From contig NZ_JBFLVD010000025.1 in NCBI RefSeq assembly GCF_040750395.1, forward strand, positions 62,001 to 126,000: DNA of 64,000 nt. Direction: 5' to 3'. The notes beneath the pieces were generated by a model. That model was not told the origin of the DNA. It did not search any database and worked only from the letters and a program-made list of their open reading frames with translations. Within the stretch, counting starts at the first letter, position 1, and every line of letters starts with the position of its first letter. Origin of the DNA: Scandinavium sp002470465. GTDB taxonomy: Bacteria; Pseudomonadota; Gammaproteobacteria; Enterobacterales; Enterobacteriaceae. Positions 16,242-26,202 of this stretch are shown here, piece after piece. A program made the translations under genes and the position numbers.

Positions 16242-17615
16242 ATGGATAAAACAGCCCCTGATGGCCTGCCGTTGCCGCAACGTTATGGCGCCATTCTGAC
16301 GATCGTGCTCGGTATTTCGATGGCGGTTCTCGATGGCGCTATCGCCAACGTTGCGCTTCCCACGATCGCCAGCGATTTACACGCGTCTCCTGCAGCGTCA
16401 ATCTGGATTGTGAACGCCTATCAGATAGCGATTGTTATATCGCTTCTGAGTCTCGCTTTTCTCGGCGATATGTTTGGCTACCGGCGCATCTATAAATATG
16501 GCCTGGTGGTGTTTACCTGTACCTCGCTTGTTTGTGCTTTGTCGCATTCGCTTGAAATGCTGACCCTGGCTCGAGTCGCGCAGGGTCTCGGCGGTGCTGC
16601 GCTGATGAGCGTGAATACCGCGCTAATACGCCTGATTTATCCGCAGCGCTTTCTGGGCCGCGGGATGGGCATCAACTCATTTATCGTTGCCGTCTCCTCA
16701 GCGGCAGGGCCGACTATCGCCGCTGCGATCCTCTCTGTGGCATCGTGGCAGTGGCTGTTTCTGATTAACGTGCCGCTGGGGATCGTCTCGTTTATTCTGG
16801 CGGTACGTTTTTTGCCCGCCAACCCGGCCCGCAGCCAGGCCTCACGTTTTGATCTGCCCAGCGCCATTATGAACGCCCTGACATTCGGGCTGCTCATCTC
16901 TGCGCTGAGCGGATTTGCTCAGGGTCAGTCAAAAGCGCTGGTTCTGGGCGAACTGGCCGTGATGCTGATTGTCGGATTCTTCTTCGTTCGCCGCCAGCTA
17001 CGGCTCCCCGTTCCACTGTTGCCGGTAGATCTGTTGCGCATCCCGCTTTTCTCGCTTTCAATTTGCACCTCAATCTGCTCTTTCTGTGCACAAATGCTGG
17101 CGCTGGTTTCTTTGCCCTTCTTCCTGCAATCCGTGATGGGACGAAGCGAAGTCGAAACCGGCCTGCTGCTGACGCCATGGCCGCTCGCGACGATGGTGAT
17201 GGCTCCGCTTGCCGGGTATCTCATCGAAAAAGTGCACGCGGGCCTGCTCGGCGCATTGGGACTGGCGGTGATGGCGAGCGGTTTGTTTGCCCTGGCGCTT
17301 CTGCCCGCTTCGCCGCACGATGTGGATATCATCTGGCGCATGATGCTCTGTGGCGCAGGCTTTGGTCTGTTCCAGTCGCCGAACAATCACACGATTGTCT
17401 CCGCCGCGCCGCGCCATCGCAGCGGCGGTGCCAGCGGTATGCTCGGTACAGCGAGATTGTTAGGACAGAGTACCGGCGCAGCGCTGGTGGCGCTGATGTT
17501 CAACCTGTTTGGTACTCATGGTACACACACATCGCTTTTGCTCGCGGGAACGCTTGCGGTTGTCGCGGCAATTGTCAGCGGGCTGCGCGTCACTCAACCC
17601 CGCGTATCTGCCTGA
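16242..17615 (+). CDS. yebQ: MFS transporter YebQ (DHA2 type)
   Basis: A 457-residue inner-membrane protein with 13-14 predicted TM helices. Drug:H+ antiporter features include the antiporter motif near residue 23 (LDGAIANVALPTIASDL), the loop GDMFGYRRIYKYG between TM2 and TM3, and GLGGAALMSVNTALI. It resembles E. coli YebQ, whose substrate is unknown. It is divergent from kdgR and ends at a terminator shared with htpX. Confidence 0.9.
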   Translation: MDKTAPDGLPLPQRYGAILTIVLGISMAVLDGAIANVALPTIASDLHASPAASIWIVNAYQIAIVISLLSLAFLGDMFGYRRIYKYGLVVFTCTSLVCALSHSLEMLTLARVAQGLGGAALMSVNTALIRLIYPQRFLGRGMGINSFIVAVSSAAGPTIAAAILSVASWQWLFLINVPLGIVSFILAVRFLPANPARSQASRFDLPSAIMNALTFGLLISALSGFAQGQSKALVLGELAVMLIVGFFFVRRQLRLPVPLLPVDLLRIPLFSLSICTSICSFCAQMLALVSLPFFLQSVMGRSEVETGLLLTPWPLATMVMAPLAGYLIEKVHAGLLGALGLAVMASGLFALALLPASPHDVDIIWRMMLCGAGFGLFQSPNNHTIVSAAPRHRSGGASGMLGTARLLGQSTGAALVALMFNLFGTHGTHTSLLLAGTLAVVAAIVSGLRVTQPRVSA

Positions 17616-17625
17616 ATACAAACGT

Positions 17626-17655
17626 AAAAAAAGCGCCTCAATTGAGGCGCTTTGC
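17626..17655. terminator. Terminator between yebQ and htpX
   Basis: Stem AAGCGCCTCAA/TTGAGGCGCTT with an A run on the left and a short T-rich stretch on the right; convergent genes on both sides. Confidence 0.85.
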
Positions 17656-17679
17656 TTTAGTGTCGTGCTGTGAATTCGG

Positions 17680-18561
17680 TTATTTCAGGTATTCGCCGCT
17701 GCGCAGTGCTTCGATACGTTTATCCAGCGGCGGGTGCGTCATGAACAGTTCGCTCATGGACTTCGCTTTACCATTGATGCAAAACGCCATCATGCTGCTG
17801 GCTTCCTGCGGTTCATAGCTGGTTTTCAGACGCTGCAGGGCAGCAATCATTTTCTCACGGCCTACCAGCTTCGCCGAGCCTGCATCCGCATGGAACTCAC
17901 GATGACGGGAGAACCACATGGTGATGATGCTGGCCAGGATACCGAACACCAGTTCCAGAACCGTGGCGACCGCGAAATAAATCAGCGGGTTACCATTGCT
18001 GCTCTCCCCATCATCGCGGTTTCCGCCAAGGAAACCTGCGGCAATCTGGGCGATAACGCGGGAAATGAAAATCACAAAGGTGTTCACGACGCCCTGGATC
18101 AGGGTCATCGTCACCATGTCACCGTTGGCGATGTGGCTGATTTCGTGTGCGATAACCGCTTCGGCTTCGTCACGGCTCATGTTTTGCAGCAGGCCAGTGC
18201 TGACCGCAACCAGCGATGCATCACGGCGTGCGCCGGTTGCAAAAGCGTTGATATCCGGCGCGTGATATACCGCAACCTGCGGCATGGCAATCCCCGCCTG
18301 GCGGGCCTGCTGTGCGACGGTATTCATTAACCAGCGCTCAGTTTCGTTGCGTGGCTGTTCGATAACTTCGCCGCCGACCGATTTCAGCGCCATCCATTTC
18401 GACATCATCAGCGACACAATCGAGCCACCAAAACCGAAAAGCAGCGCCATAATCAGCAGCCCCGTCATGCTGCTTGACTGAATTCCTGTCAGGCTTAGCA
18501 CCAGCCCGAAGACGACCATAACCGCCAGGTTAGTCATCAGGAAAAGCGCGATTCGCATCAT
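17680..18561 (-). CDS. htpX: Heat-shock membrane metalloprotease HtpX
   Basis: A 293-residue zinc protease of the inner membrane that helps FtsH degrade damaged membrane proteins. The active site is His139-Glu140-Ile-Ser-His143, with a further Glu in EFHADAGSAKLVG. Two N-terminal TM helices (about 4-24 and 32-52) and two more after the active site (about 155-180 and 190-215) fit the M48B family. Start at MMRIALF matches the E. coli length. A sigma-32 type promoter lies upstream. Confidence 0.97.
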   Translation of the reverse strand: MMRIALFLMTNLAVMVVFGLVLSLTGIQSSSMTGLLIMALLFGFGGSIVSLMMSKWMALKSVGGEVIEQPRNETERWLMNTVAQQARQAGIAMPQVAVYHAPDINAFATGARRDASLVAVSTGLLQNMSRDEAEAVIAHEISHIANGDMVTMTLIQGVVNTFVIFISRVIAQIAAGFLGGNRDDGESSNGNPLIYFAVATVLELVFGILASIITMWFSRHREFHADAGSAKLVGREKMIAALQRLKTSYEPQEASSMMAFCINGKAKSMSELFMTHPPLDKRIEALRSGEYLK

Positions 18562-18611
18562 AATATTCTTTAACCTCGTTGTAACAAAACGCACTATGCG
18601 AGTACCCATAT

Positions 18612-18638
18612 CGTATGGGTCTTACGAGGATTTTCAAC
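18612..18638 (-). promoter_or_regulatory. Sigma-32 type promoter of htpX
   Basis: On the minus strand, GTTGAAA (18632-18638), a 12-base spacer and CCCATACG, close to the heat-shock consensus (CTTGAAA, CCCCATNT). The -10 also lies in a short inverted repeat, ACCCATA-TCG-TATGGGT (18604-18620). HtpX is a known heat-shock protein. Confidence 0.65.
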
Positions 18639-18752
18639 TATCAGAGGGCGCTAAGTCACGAGAAAGACACAACTTTACATTATGTTGCAACTCGCTGACG
18701 CGTTTAAAAGGCAGATAAAAAAACAGGCACAATTTCTTGTGCCTGTAGGAGG

Positions 18753-20801
18753 TTATTTACTTGCGGGAGGGGTTACCGCTGGACTCTCTTTTTCCATACC
18801 GGCGAGGTCATCGGCAATATGAACGGTTTCATCCAGATACGGATCCGGCTCCTGATAATCCTTCGGCAGATCGTCGAGTTTTTTCAGCAGCGGCTTACCT
18901 TCACGCTTGTAGCGATCGTTGATGCGCGCCAGGCGAGTTTCGTCATCTTCCTCATTCTCTTTCTCACGCTGAGCGTAATTCAGTGAGGCGATATTGCGAC
19001 GCGCTTTGAGCGCGTTAAAGCGTGCAATATCTTTGATGATGTACTGGAACTCCGGATCTTTGGCGATACGATCGTTATGCAGCTTCAGCAGTTCCGGACC
19101 AAACGGCGTCATATCACCCGTTTTGACGTAGGTTGCAGCATTGATGCTGTCCCACGGCAGAGCGTTATCTTCGAACTTCTCGCCGGTTTCCGTCTCTTCG
19201 CTGCCTGTCGGCATCATGATATCCGGCGTAACACCTTTACGCTGCGTACTGCCGCCGTTGATACGGTAGAACTTCTGGATGGTGTACTGTACGGAACCCA
19301 ACGCCGGCCACTCAGGGCGCAGCATCTGATCGTAGATACGGTTAAGCGAGCGATACTGCTGCACGGTGCCTTTCCCGAAGGTTGGTTCACCGACGATCAG
19401 CGCACGGCCGTAGTCCTGCATTGCCGCAGCAAAGATTTCTGATGCCGAGGCGCTGAAGCGGTCAACAAGCACCACCAGCGGGCCTTTGTAATACACCACG
19501 CCATCGGTATCGCTGTCTTCACGCACTTTACCGTTGTTATCACGCACCTGCACTACGGGACCAGATGGAATGAACAGGCCGGAAAGCGAAACGGCTTCCG
19601 TCAGTGCACCACCGCCGTTGCTGCGCAGATCGATAACAATGCTGCTTACGTTCTGTTTTTCCAGCTTCTGAAGCTGAACTTTCACGTCGTCCGTCAGGCC
19701 CACGTAAAAGCCGGGAATATCCAGCACGCCAACTTTGTCTTTGCCGACATTTTTCACCGACATCTTCACGGCGCGATCTTCAAGACGAATACGTTCGCGC
19801 GTCAGCGTCACGATGCGGGTTTTGGTTCCTTTGCCAGCAGGCAACACTTCCAGACGCACCTTGCTGCCTTTAGGACCTTTGATCAACGCAACCACGTCGT
19901 CCAGACGCCAGCCGATCACATCAACCATCGCTTTACCGGTCTGGCCGACGCCAACGATACGATCGCCAACGCTTATCGCTTTGCTCTTCGCCGCAGGGCC
20001 GCCTGCCACCATGGAGTTAATGACCGTATAGTCATCATCCATTTGCAGTACCGCACCGATACCTTCCAGAGACAGGCTCATTTCGGTATTGAACTGTTCG
20101 GTATTGCGCGGGGAGAGATAGTTGGTGTGCGGGTCGATTTCGTGGGCAAATGCCGTCATTGCCAGGGAGAACACGTCTTCGCTGTTGGTCTGCGCCAGAC
20201 GACGAATCGCGAACTTGTAGCGGCGAGTCAGCGTGTCACGGATCTCTTTTTCATCTTTTCCGGCAAGCTTGAGGCTCAGCTCGTCATATTTGACTTTACC
20301 GTCCCACAGCGCATTTAACTCTGCCTCGTCCTTCGGCCACGGCGCTTTGCTGCGGTCAAGGTTGTAGGTGTCATTGCCGGTGAAGTCCATCGGGCGCTCA
20401 AGCACCTTAAGCGCATACTGATAGCGCTCAAAACGGCGTTTTTGCGACAGATTGTAGAGATCGTAAAAAACGTCCAGTTTGCCGCTGCGCAGTTCGTCAC
20501 CGACCTGCGATTTACGCGATTCAAACTGCGCGATGTCGCTGGCCAGCAGCACATTGTGGCTGTAGTCCAGCAGATTGAGATAGCGGTCGAAAATCTTCGC
20601 CGAGACCGCATTGTCGAGATCGAACTGGCGATAATGAGAACGGGTAAAGCGAGACGTTACACGCTCGCTGACCGTTGCATGCTGAGGCTCTTCCTTAAGA
20701 ACTGGAATCTGGTCAGCACGAGTGATGTCGTCCACGGCGAACGACTGGCCTGCCAGTAACAGCATGCCAGCGAGCGCAGTGACCTTAAAAAAGTTGTTCA
20801 T
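18753..20801 (-). CDS. prc: Tail-specific periplasmic protease
   Basis: A 682-residue periplasmic serine protease that trims FtsI and, with NlpI, degrades MepS and SsrA-tagged proteins. A signal peptide (about residues 1-22, cleaved near SFA-VDD) precedes the helical N domain, the PDZ domain (about 240-330, LSLEGIGAVLQM and SVGDRIVGVGQ) and the protease core. The Ser-Lys dyad lies in DRFSASASEIF and EPTFGKGTVQQ. Start MNNFFKV matches E. coli length exactly. It lies 19 bases after proQ. Confidence 0.97.
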   Translation of the reverse strand: MNNFFKVTALAGMLLLAGQSFAVDDITRADQIPVLKEEPQHATVSERVTSRFTRSHYRQFDLDNAVSAKIFDRYLNLLDYSHNVLLASDIAQFESRKSQVGDELRSGKLDVFYDLYNLSQKRRFERYQYALKVLERPMDFTGNDTYNLDRSKAPWPKDEAELNALWDGKVKYDELSLKLAGKDEKEIRDTLTRRYKFAIRRLAQTNSEDVFSLAMTAFAHEIDPHTNYLSPRNTEQFNTEMSLSLEGIGAVLQMDDDYTVINSMVAGGPAAKSKAISVGDRIVGVGQTGKAMVDVIGWRLDDVVALIKGPKGSKVRLEVLPAGKGTKTRIVTLTRERIRLEDRAVKMSVKNVGKDKVGVLDIPGFYVGLTDDVKVQLQKLEKQNVSSIVIDLRSNGGGALTEAVSLSGLFIPSGPVVQVRDNNGKVREDSDTDGVVYYKGPLVVLVDRFSASASEIFAAAMQDYGRALIVGEPTFGKGTVQQYRSLNRIYDQMLRPEWPALGSVQYTIQKFYRINGGSTQRKGVTPDIMMPTGSEETETGEKFEDNALPWDSINAATYVKTGDMTPFGPELLKLHNDRIAKDPEFQYIIKDIARFNALKARRNIASLNYAQREKENEEDDETRLARINDRYKREGKPLLKKLDDLPKDYQEPDPYLDETVHIADDLAGMEKESPAVTPPASK

Positions 20802-20820
20802 GCCAGGCCCGGCCTCCGTT

Positions 20821-21507
20821 TCAGAACACCAGATGTTCCGCGCGTACAATCATTGACAGACCAGAAGTCAGCTGTACACGAACGCCATCTTTGGTGATTT
20901 CCAGTACAGTGGCATCCATTGCGTTGTTGCCCGCTTTCACCTTCAGAGACTGGCCAACGTTCAGCTCGGAAATGTTTGAAACCGGCGTCAGACGCTCTTC
21001 ACGTACTGGACGTGATGCTTTTGCCGCTGCTGGTTTAGCCGTGTTACGCGGCTTCGCGTTTTCTTTACGAGGTGCAGATGGACGTGGTTTACGCTCACGA
21101 CGTGGTGCATCTACCGGCTCGCCTGCCGCAATGGCAGCTTCGCGTTTTTTAGCCAGCTGTTCTGCACGCTGTGCCTGAACGCGAGCCTTCGCTTCTTCAA
21201 GCTGCTGGCGTGCATGGGTCACATGCTGTTCGTCCAGCTCGCCGCACGGATTACCGTCGAGATCGACACGGGTCGCGCCCGCTTTAATACCGTACAGATA
21301 GCGCCAGCTGGAAGTATAAAGACGTAAGGCGGAACGAAGCTGGGTTTTGCTGAGGTTCATTTCCCCCTCAACGCGCGTCACCAGATCCTGAAAAATACCA
21401 ATCTTCAGCGGGCGCGCCTCGCCTTCAGCGCTAAAACACTGAGGGAATCGTTCGGCCAGAAATGCGATAACTTCTTTACTGCTATTCAACTTAGGTTGAT
21501 TTTCCAT
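20821..21507 (-). CDS. proQ: RNA chaperone ProQ
   Basis: A 228-residue RNA-binding protein that associates with many structured sRNAs and mRNA 3' ends. The FinO-like domain covers about residues 1-120 (FPQCFSAEGEARPLKIGIFQDL, then LRLYTSSWRYLYGIKAGATRVDLDG). A positively charged Ala/Lys/Arg-rich linker follows, then a Tudor-like C-terminal domain (LNVGQSLKVKAGNNAMDATV). Four residues shorter than E. coli ProQ, the difference lying in the linker. Forms an operon with prc. Confidence 0.96.
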   Translation of the reverse strand: MENQPKLNSSKEVIAFLAERFPQCFSAEGEARPLKIGIFQDLVTRVEGEMNLSKTQLRSALRLYTSSWRYLYGIKAGATRVDLDGNPCGELDEQHVTHARQQLEEAKARVQAQRAEQLAKKREAAIAAGEPVDAPRRERKPRPSAPRKENAKPRNTAKPAAAKASRPVREERLTPVSNISELNVGQSLKVKAGNNAMDATVLEITKDGVRVQLTSGLSMIVRAEHLVF

Positions 21508-21604
21508 GAAATTTCCTGATTACAACGGACGTAGCCAACATACCGCAGGCATGAACAGGCGTCATTATAATGACGCCATCGGTAATTGCTACGTTATCCG
21601 TTGA

Positions 21605-22102
21605 TTATCCTGCGACAGGCTGAAAGAATTTGTGATAATCGGTACCCGCAAGCAGCTGCTCAAGCTGGCTGACCAGCGTTTGCAGACCCTGCTCATCTTC
21701 AGGCGTGAAGCGGGCATGCTCGGGGCTGTCGATATCCAGCACGCCGATGATTTGGCCATTCACGGTCAGCGGGAAGACAATTTCTGAATTGCTGGCCGCA
21801 TCACAGGCAATATGACCATCAAAGGCGTGAACATCTTCCACGCGCTGCACCCGATTTTGCGACACGGCAGTGCCACAAACCCCGCGCCCGACAGGAATAC
21901 GAACGCAGGCGATTTTTCCCTGGAACGGTGCCAGTACCAAAGTGTCACCTTCAAGGAGATAAAAGCCGGCCCAGTTAACGTCTGCCAGCCGTTCAAAAAG
22001 CAGCGCACTGGTGTTGGAGAGTGTGGCTAAAAAACTGGTTTCACCTGCCATTAATGCCTGAAAATCGCGGTTAAGGTCCGCGTAAAACTCTGATTTGTTC
22101 AT
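21605..22102 (-). CDS. msrC: Free methionine-(R)-sulfoxide reductase
   Basis: A 165-residue cytoplasmic GAF-domain enzyme that reduces free methionine-R-sulfoxide. The redox cysteines are visible in KIACVRIPVG, GRGVCGTAV and HIACDAASNSE, the arrangement known from E. coli MsrC (YebR). ATG start is clear. It stands between proQ and the divergent letA. Confidence 0.94.
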   Translation of the reverse strand: MNKSEFYADLNRDFQALMAGETSFLATLSNTSALLFERLADVNWAGFYLLEGDTLVLAPFQGKIACVRIPVGRGVCGTAVSQNRVQRVEDVHAFDGHIACDAASNSEIVFPLTVNGQIIGVLDIDSPEHARFTPEDEQGLQTLVSQLEQLLAGTDYHKFFQPVAG

Positions 22103-22245
22103 TATTCAATCGCTTATTGTCTTACTTCGAAGCCGGTCATCGCCGACGCATAACCTCTTAAAATAAACATTAAATGCGTTCGGGCTCAAGATGTATCGGT
22201 TCATAGGTTAAGATAGAGTTATACATTCATTTCTAAAGCGAATAA

Positions 22246-23529
22246 ATGGCACTACGAGCTTCTCAAATAACGCCTGGCAAAAAAATCAGTATTCATGCGA
22301 TAGGTAGTCCGTTATCACCCGCGGAGTACCATCGCTGCCCGCAGTGCGACATTCTGTTCAGCTTGCCCGTGGTAAAGGCCTCCCAGAGCGCTTATTGTCC
22401 TCGCTGTGACGCAAAAATTCGCGACGGGCGCGACTGGTCATTAACGCGTCTGGCCGCCATGGCAATTACGATGATGCTGCTGATGCCCTTTGCCTGGAGT
22501 GAGCCGCTGCTACGTCTGCACCTGCTCGGCATTCGCATTGACGCTAATCTGCTGCAGGGTATCTGGCAGATGACCGATCAGGGCGATCCCATCCCCGCAG
22601 CGATGGTGCTTTTTTGCAGCGTGGCTGCACCGCTGGTTCTGGTGGTTGCCATCGCCTGGCTGTGGCTCGGAAATATTCTTGGCATGAATCTTCGCCCGGT
22701 ATTGCTGATGCTGGAGAGGCTTAAAGAGTGGGTCATGCTCGACATCTATCTGGTTGGCGTCGGCGTGGCATCAATAAAGGTGCAGGACTACGCCTTTCTT
22801 CAGCCTGGCGTGGGTCTGATCGCCTTTGTCTCCCTCGTGCTGCTGAGCATCCTGACGCTGATTCATCTGAACGTGGAACAACTCTGGGACCGTTTCTACC
22901 CACAGCGCCCGGCCCAGCGGCCCGATCCAGGCCTGCAGGTGTGTCTCGGCTGCCATCACACTGGCTTCTCTGATTCACGCGGTCGCTGCCGCCGTTGTCA
23001 CGTGCCGCTGCGCCACCGTCGCCCTTACAGCCTGCAAAAATGCTGGGCGGCGCTGATTGCCTCGCTGATCTTCCTGTTCCCGGCAAACCTGCTGCCTATC
23101 TCGATTATTTATGTCAACGGCGCTCGTCAGGAAGACACCATTCTTTCCGGCATTATGTCGCTTGGTAACAGTAATATTCCGGTGGCGGCCGTTGTATTTA
23201 TCGCCAGTATGTTGGTGCCGTTTACGAAAGTGCTGGTGCTGCTGACGCTGCTGGTATCCATTCACTTTAAGTGTGAACAGGGCCTCAGAACCCGCATTCT
23301 GTTGCTGCGTTTCGTGACCTGGATCGGCCGCTGGTCGATGCTGGATCTGTTCGTGATTTCGCTGATGACGTCGCTTATCAACCGCGACCAGCTGCTGGCT
23401 TTTACTATGGGACCCGCTGCGTTTTATTTCGGCGCTGCGGTAATATTGACTATTCTTGCTGTTGAATGGCTGGACAGCCGCTTACTTTGGGATGCACATG
23501 AGTCAGGAAACGCCCGCTTCACCGACTGA
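22246..23529 (+). CDS. letA: Lipid transport membrane protein LetA (YebS)
   Basis: A 427-residue inner-membrane partner of LetB. Two PqiA-type modules each start with a zinc-ribbon: YHRCPQCDILFSL with YCPRCDAKI near residue 30, and CLGCHHTGFSD with CRRCHVPL near residue 235. Each is followed by about four TM helices. LetA is thought to feed lipids into the LetB tunnel. The stop lies 32 bases inside letB, so the two are translationally coupled. Confidence 0.94.
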   Translation: MALRASQITPGKKISIHAIGSPLSPAEYHRCPQCDILFSLPVVKASQSAYCPRCDAKIRDGRDWSLTRLAAMAITMMLLMPFAWSEPLLRLHLLGIRIDANLLQGIWQMTDQGDPIPAAMVLFCSVAAPLVLVVAIAWLWLGNILGMNLRPVLLMLERLKEWVMLDIYLVGVGVASIKVQDYAFLQPGVGLIAFVSLVLLSILTLIHLNVEQLWDRFYPQRPAQRPDPGLQVCLGCHHTGFSDSRGRCRRCHVPLRHRRPYSLQKCWAALIASLIFLFPANLLPISIIYVNGARQEDTILSGIMSLGNSNIPVAAVVFIASMLVPFTKVLVLLTLLVSIHFKCEQGLRTRILLLRFVTWIGRWSMLDLFVISLMTSLINRDQLLAFTMGPAAFYFGAAVILTILAVEWLDSRLLWDAHESGNARFTD

Positions 23530-26134
23530 AGCGAGAATTAAAACCAAACGCCGTATCTCTCCTTTCTGGCTCCTGCCGGTCATCGCATTGCTGATAGCCG
23601 GCTGGCTTATCTGGAGCAGCTTTGAAGATCGCGGCACCACCATTACCATCGACTTCATCTCGGCGGACGGCATCGTCCCTGGGCGTACGCCCGTACGCTA
23701 CCAGGGCGTGGAAGTGGGCACGGTGGAATCCATTAATCTTGCCAAAGATCTCAACCATATTGAGGTCAAGGCCAGCATTAAAGGCGACATGAAAGACGCA
23801 CTGCGCGAAGAAACGCAGTTCTGGCTCGTTACGCCGAAGGCCTCTCTGGCCGGGGTTTCTGGCCTTGATGCGCTGGTCGGCGGCAACTACATCGGCATGA
23901 TGCCAGGTAAAGGTGAAGCCAAAGATCATTTCACCGCGCTGGATACACAGCCGAAATATCGCCTGAACAACGGCGAGCTGATGATCCACCTTCACGCTCC
24001 GGATTTAGGCTCACTCAACAGCGGGTCGCTGGTCTACTTCCGCAAAATTCCTGTTGGGCGCGTCTACGATTACGCCATTAACGCCAATAAGCAGGGGGTG
24101 ACCATTGATATTCTCATCGACAGGCGTTTCACCAACCTGGTGAAAAAAGGCAGCCGCTTCTGGAACGTATCGGGAATCAAAGCGGATGTCGGACTGAGCG
24201 GCGCCAAAGTTCAGCTTGAGAGCCTTGCCGCGCTGGTTAACGGCGCAATTGCCTTCGATTCGCCGGACAACTCGGCAGTGGCGACCCAGAACGACGAATT
24301 TGGCCTGTACGAAGACCTGGCACACAGCCAGCGCGGCGTCATCGTCAAACTGGCTCTGCCAGATGGCAACGGCCTGAAAGCAGGCTCAACGGCGCTGATG
24401 TATCAGGGTCTGGAAGTCGGTCAGCTTACCAAACTGGATCTCAATCCAGGCGGCGCCGTAAGCGGAGAGATGACGGTTGACCCGAGCGTCGTCAATTTGC
24501 TGCGCGAGAAAACCCGCATCGAACTGCGCAATCCTAAGCTCTCGCTCGATAACACCAATCTCAGTTCCCTGCTGACCGGGAGCACCTTTGAGCTGGTACC
24601 TGGTGAAGGCGAGCCGCGCGATCGTTTCGTCGTCGTCCCTGCCGACAAAACCCTGCTGCAGGAGCCCGGCGTTGCCACGCTGACGCTGAATGCTCCGGAC
24701 TCCTACGGCATCGATGCGGGCCAGCCGATTATCCTCCACGGTATTAAGATTGGTCAGGTACTGGAGAGAACGCTGACGGGCAAAGGCGTGTCGTTTTCTG
24801 TTGCTATCGACCCACAATACCGTGACCTCGTTCACGGTGATACGAAGTTCGTGGTGAACAGCCGTGTTGACGTCAAAGTGGGCCTCGACGGCGTTGAATT
24901 CCTCGGAGCCAGCGCCACCGAGTGGCTGAGCGGTGGGATCCGCATTCTGCCCGGTGAGAAAGGCCCGATGAAGCAGGAATACCCGCTGTATGCCAATCTG
25001 GAGAAAGCGCTGGAAAACAGCCTCGGAGATTTGCCCACAACGACGCTGACGCTGACGGCGGACACGCTCCCGGACGTACAGGCGGGTTCCGTGGTGCTGT
25101 ATCGCAAGTTTGAAGTAGGTGAAGTAATCACCGTGCGTCCACGCGCAAATGCGTTTGATATCGATCTGCATATTAAACCGGAGTATCGCCAGCTGCTGAC
25201 GCCAAACAGCGTGTTCTGGGCTGAGGGCGGCGCGAAAGTGCAGCTCAACGGCAGTGGGTTAACGGTACAGGCCTCCCCGCTCTCCCGGGCGCTGCGCGGG
25301 GCGATTAGCTTTGATAATCTGAGCGGTGCCGGGGCCGGGGCGCGTAAAGGCGACAAACGCATTCTCTACTCTTCCGAGACGGCTGCGCGCGCCGTGGGCG
25401 GGCAAATCACGCTACATGCTTTTGACGCCGGGAAGCTGTCGGCAGGCATGCCAATTCGTTATCTGGGCATTGATATTGGTCAGATCCAGACGCTGGAGCT
25501 GATCACTGCCCGCAACGAAGTTCAGGCAAAAGCCGTGCTCTATCCGGAATACGTCAACACCTTTGCCCGGGGCGGGACCCGTTTCTCGGTCGTCACCCCG
25601 CAGATTTCAGCCGCAGGCGTGGAACACCTGGACACCATTTTGCAACCGTATATCAACGTCGAACCGGGTCGTGGTGGCAACCCACGCCGTGATTTTGAAT
25701 TACAGGAAGCCACGATTACCGATTCCCGCTACCTCGACGGCCTGAGCATCATCGTCGAAGCGCCGGAAGCCGGATCGCTCAGCATCGGTACACCGGTGCT
25801 GTTCCGCGGCATTGAGGTCGGTACCGTCACCGGGCTGCAGCTGGGTTCTCTCTCCGACCGCGTGATGGTTGCGCTGCGTATCAGCCAGCGCTATCAGCAT
25901 CTGGTGCGTAATAATTCGGTCTTCTGGCTGGCTTCAGGCTACAACCTCGATTTCGGCATCATCGGCGGCGTAGTGAAAACCGGGACATTTAACCAGTTCA
26001 TTCGCGGCGGTATTGCCTTCGCGACGCCTCCGGGCACGCCGCTCGCGCCGAAGGCGCAGGATAACAAGCATTTCCTGTTACAGGATTCTGAACCGAAAGA
26101 GTGGCGCGACTGGGGCACGGCCCTGCCGCGATAA
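23498..26134 (+). CDS. letB: MCE-repeat lipid transport tunnel protein LetB (YebT)
   Basis: An 878-residue protein anchored by one N-terminal TM helix (about residues 24-43), with seven consecutive MCE domains in the periplasm. Each repeat shows a variant of the VRYQGVEVGTV motif (for example LMYQGLEVGQL, VVLYRKFEVGEV, IRYLGIDIGQI and VLFRGIEVGTV). In E. coli, LetB forms a hexameric tunnel bridging inner and outer membranes. Start at ATG 23498 gives MSQETPAS, as in E. coli; it is one residue longer, with an extra Gly in PGRGGNP. It overlaps letA by 32 bases. Confidence 0.95.
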   Translation: MSQETPASPTEARIKTKRRISPFWLLPVIALLIAGWLIWSSFEDRGTTITIDFISADGIVPGRTPVRYQGVEVGTVESINLAKDLNHIEVKASIKGDMKDALREETQFWLVTPKASLAGVSGLDALVGGNYIGMMPGKGEAKDHFTALDTQPKYRLNNGELMIHLHAPDLGSLNSGSLVYFRKIPVGRVYDYAINANKQGVTIDILIDRRFTNLVKKGSRFWNVSGIKADVGLSGAKVQLESLAALVNGAIAFDSPDNSAVATQNDEFGLYEDLAHSQRGVIVKLALPDGNGLKAGSTALMYQGLEVGQLTKLDLNPGGAVSGEMTVDPSVVNLLREKTRIELRNPKLSLDNTNLSSLLTGSTFELVPGEGEPRDRFVVVPADKTLLQEPGVATLTLNAPDSYGIDAGQPIILHGIKIGQVLERTLTGKGVSFSVAIDPQYRDLVHGDTKFVVNSRVDVKVGLDGVEFLGASATEWLSGGIRILPGEKGPMKQEYPLYANLEKALENSLGDLPTTTLTLTADTLPDVQAGSVVLYRKFEVGEVITVRPRANAFDIDLHIKPEYRQLLTPNSVFWAEGGAKVQLNGSGLTVQASPLSRALRGAISFDNLSGAGAGARKGDKRILYSSETAARAVGGQITLHAFDAGKLSAGMPIRYLGIDIGQIQTLELITARNEVQAKAVLYPEYVNTFARGGTRFSVVTPQISAAGVEHLDTILQPYINVEPGRGGNPRRDFELQEATITDSRYLDGLSIIVEAPEAGSLSIGTPVLFRGIEVGTVTGLQLGSLSDRVMVALRISQRYQHLVRNNSVFWLASGYNLDFGIIGGVVKTGTFNQFIRGGIAFATPPGTPLAPKAQDNKHFLLQDSEPKEWRDWGTALPR

Positions 26135-26138
26135 CCCT

Positions 26139-26172
26139 CAGCGACGCTGGCTGTAAGAAGCTGGCGTCGCTG
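26139..26172. other. Inverted repeat between letB and rsmF
   Basis: Nine-base arms CAGCGACGC and GCGTCGCTG around a loop that itself has partial pairing. No T run follows. It may slow transcription or protect the letAB mRNA 3' end. Confidence 0.45.
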
Positions 26173-26202
26173 TGGTAAACTGCGCGACCGTTTCTGAATC
26201 TG

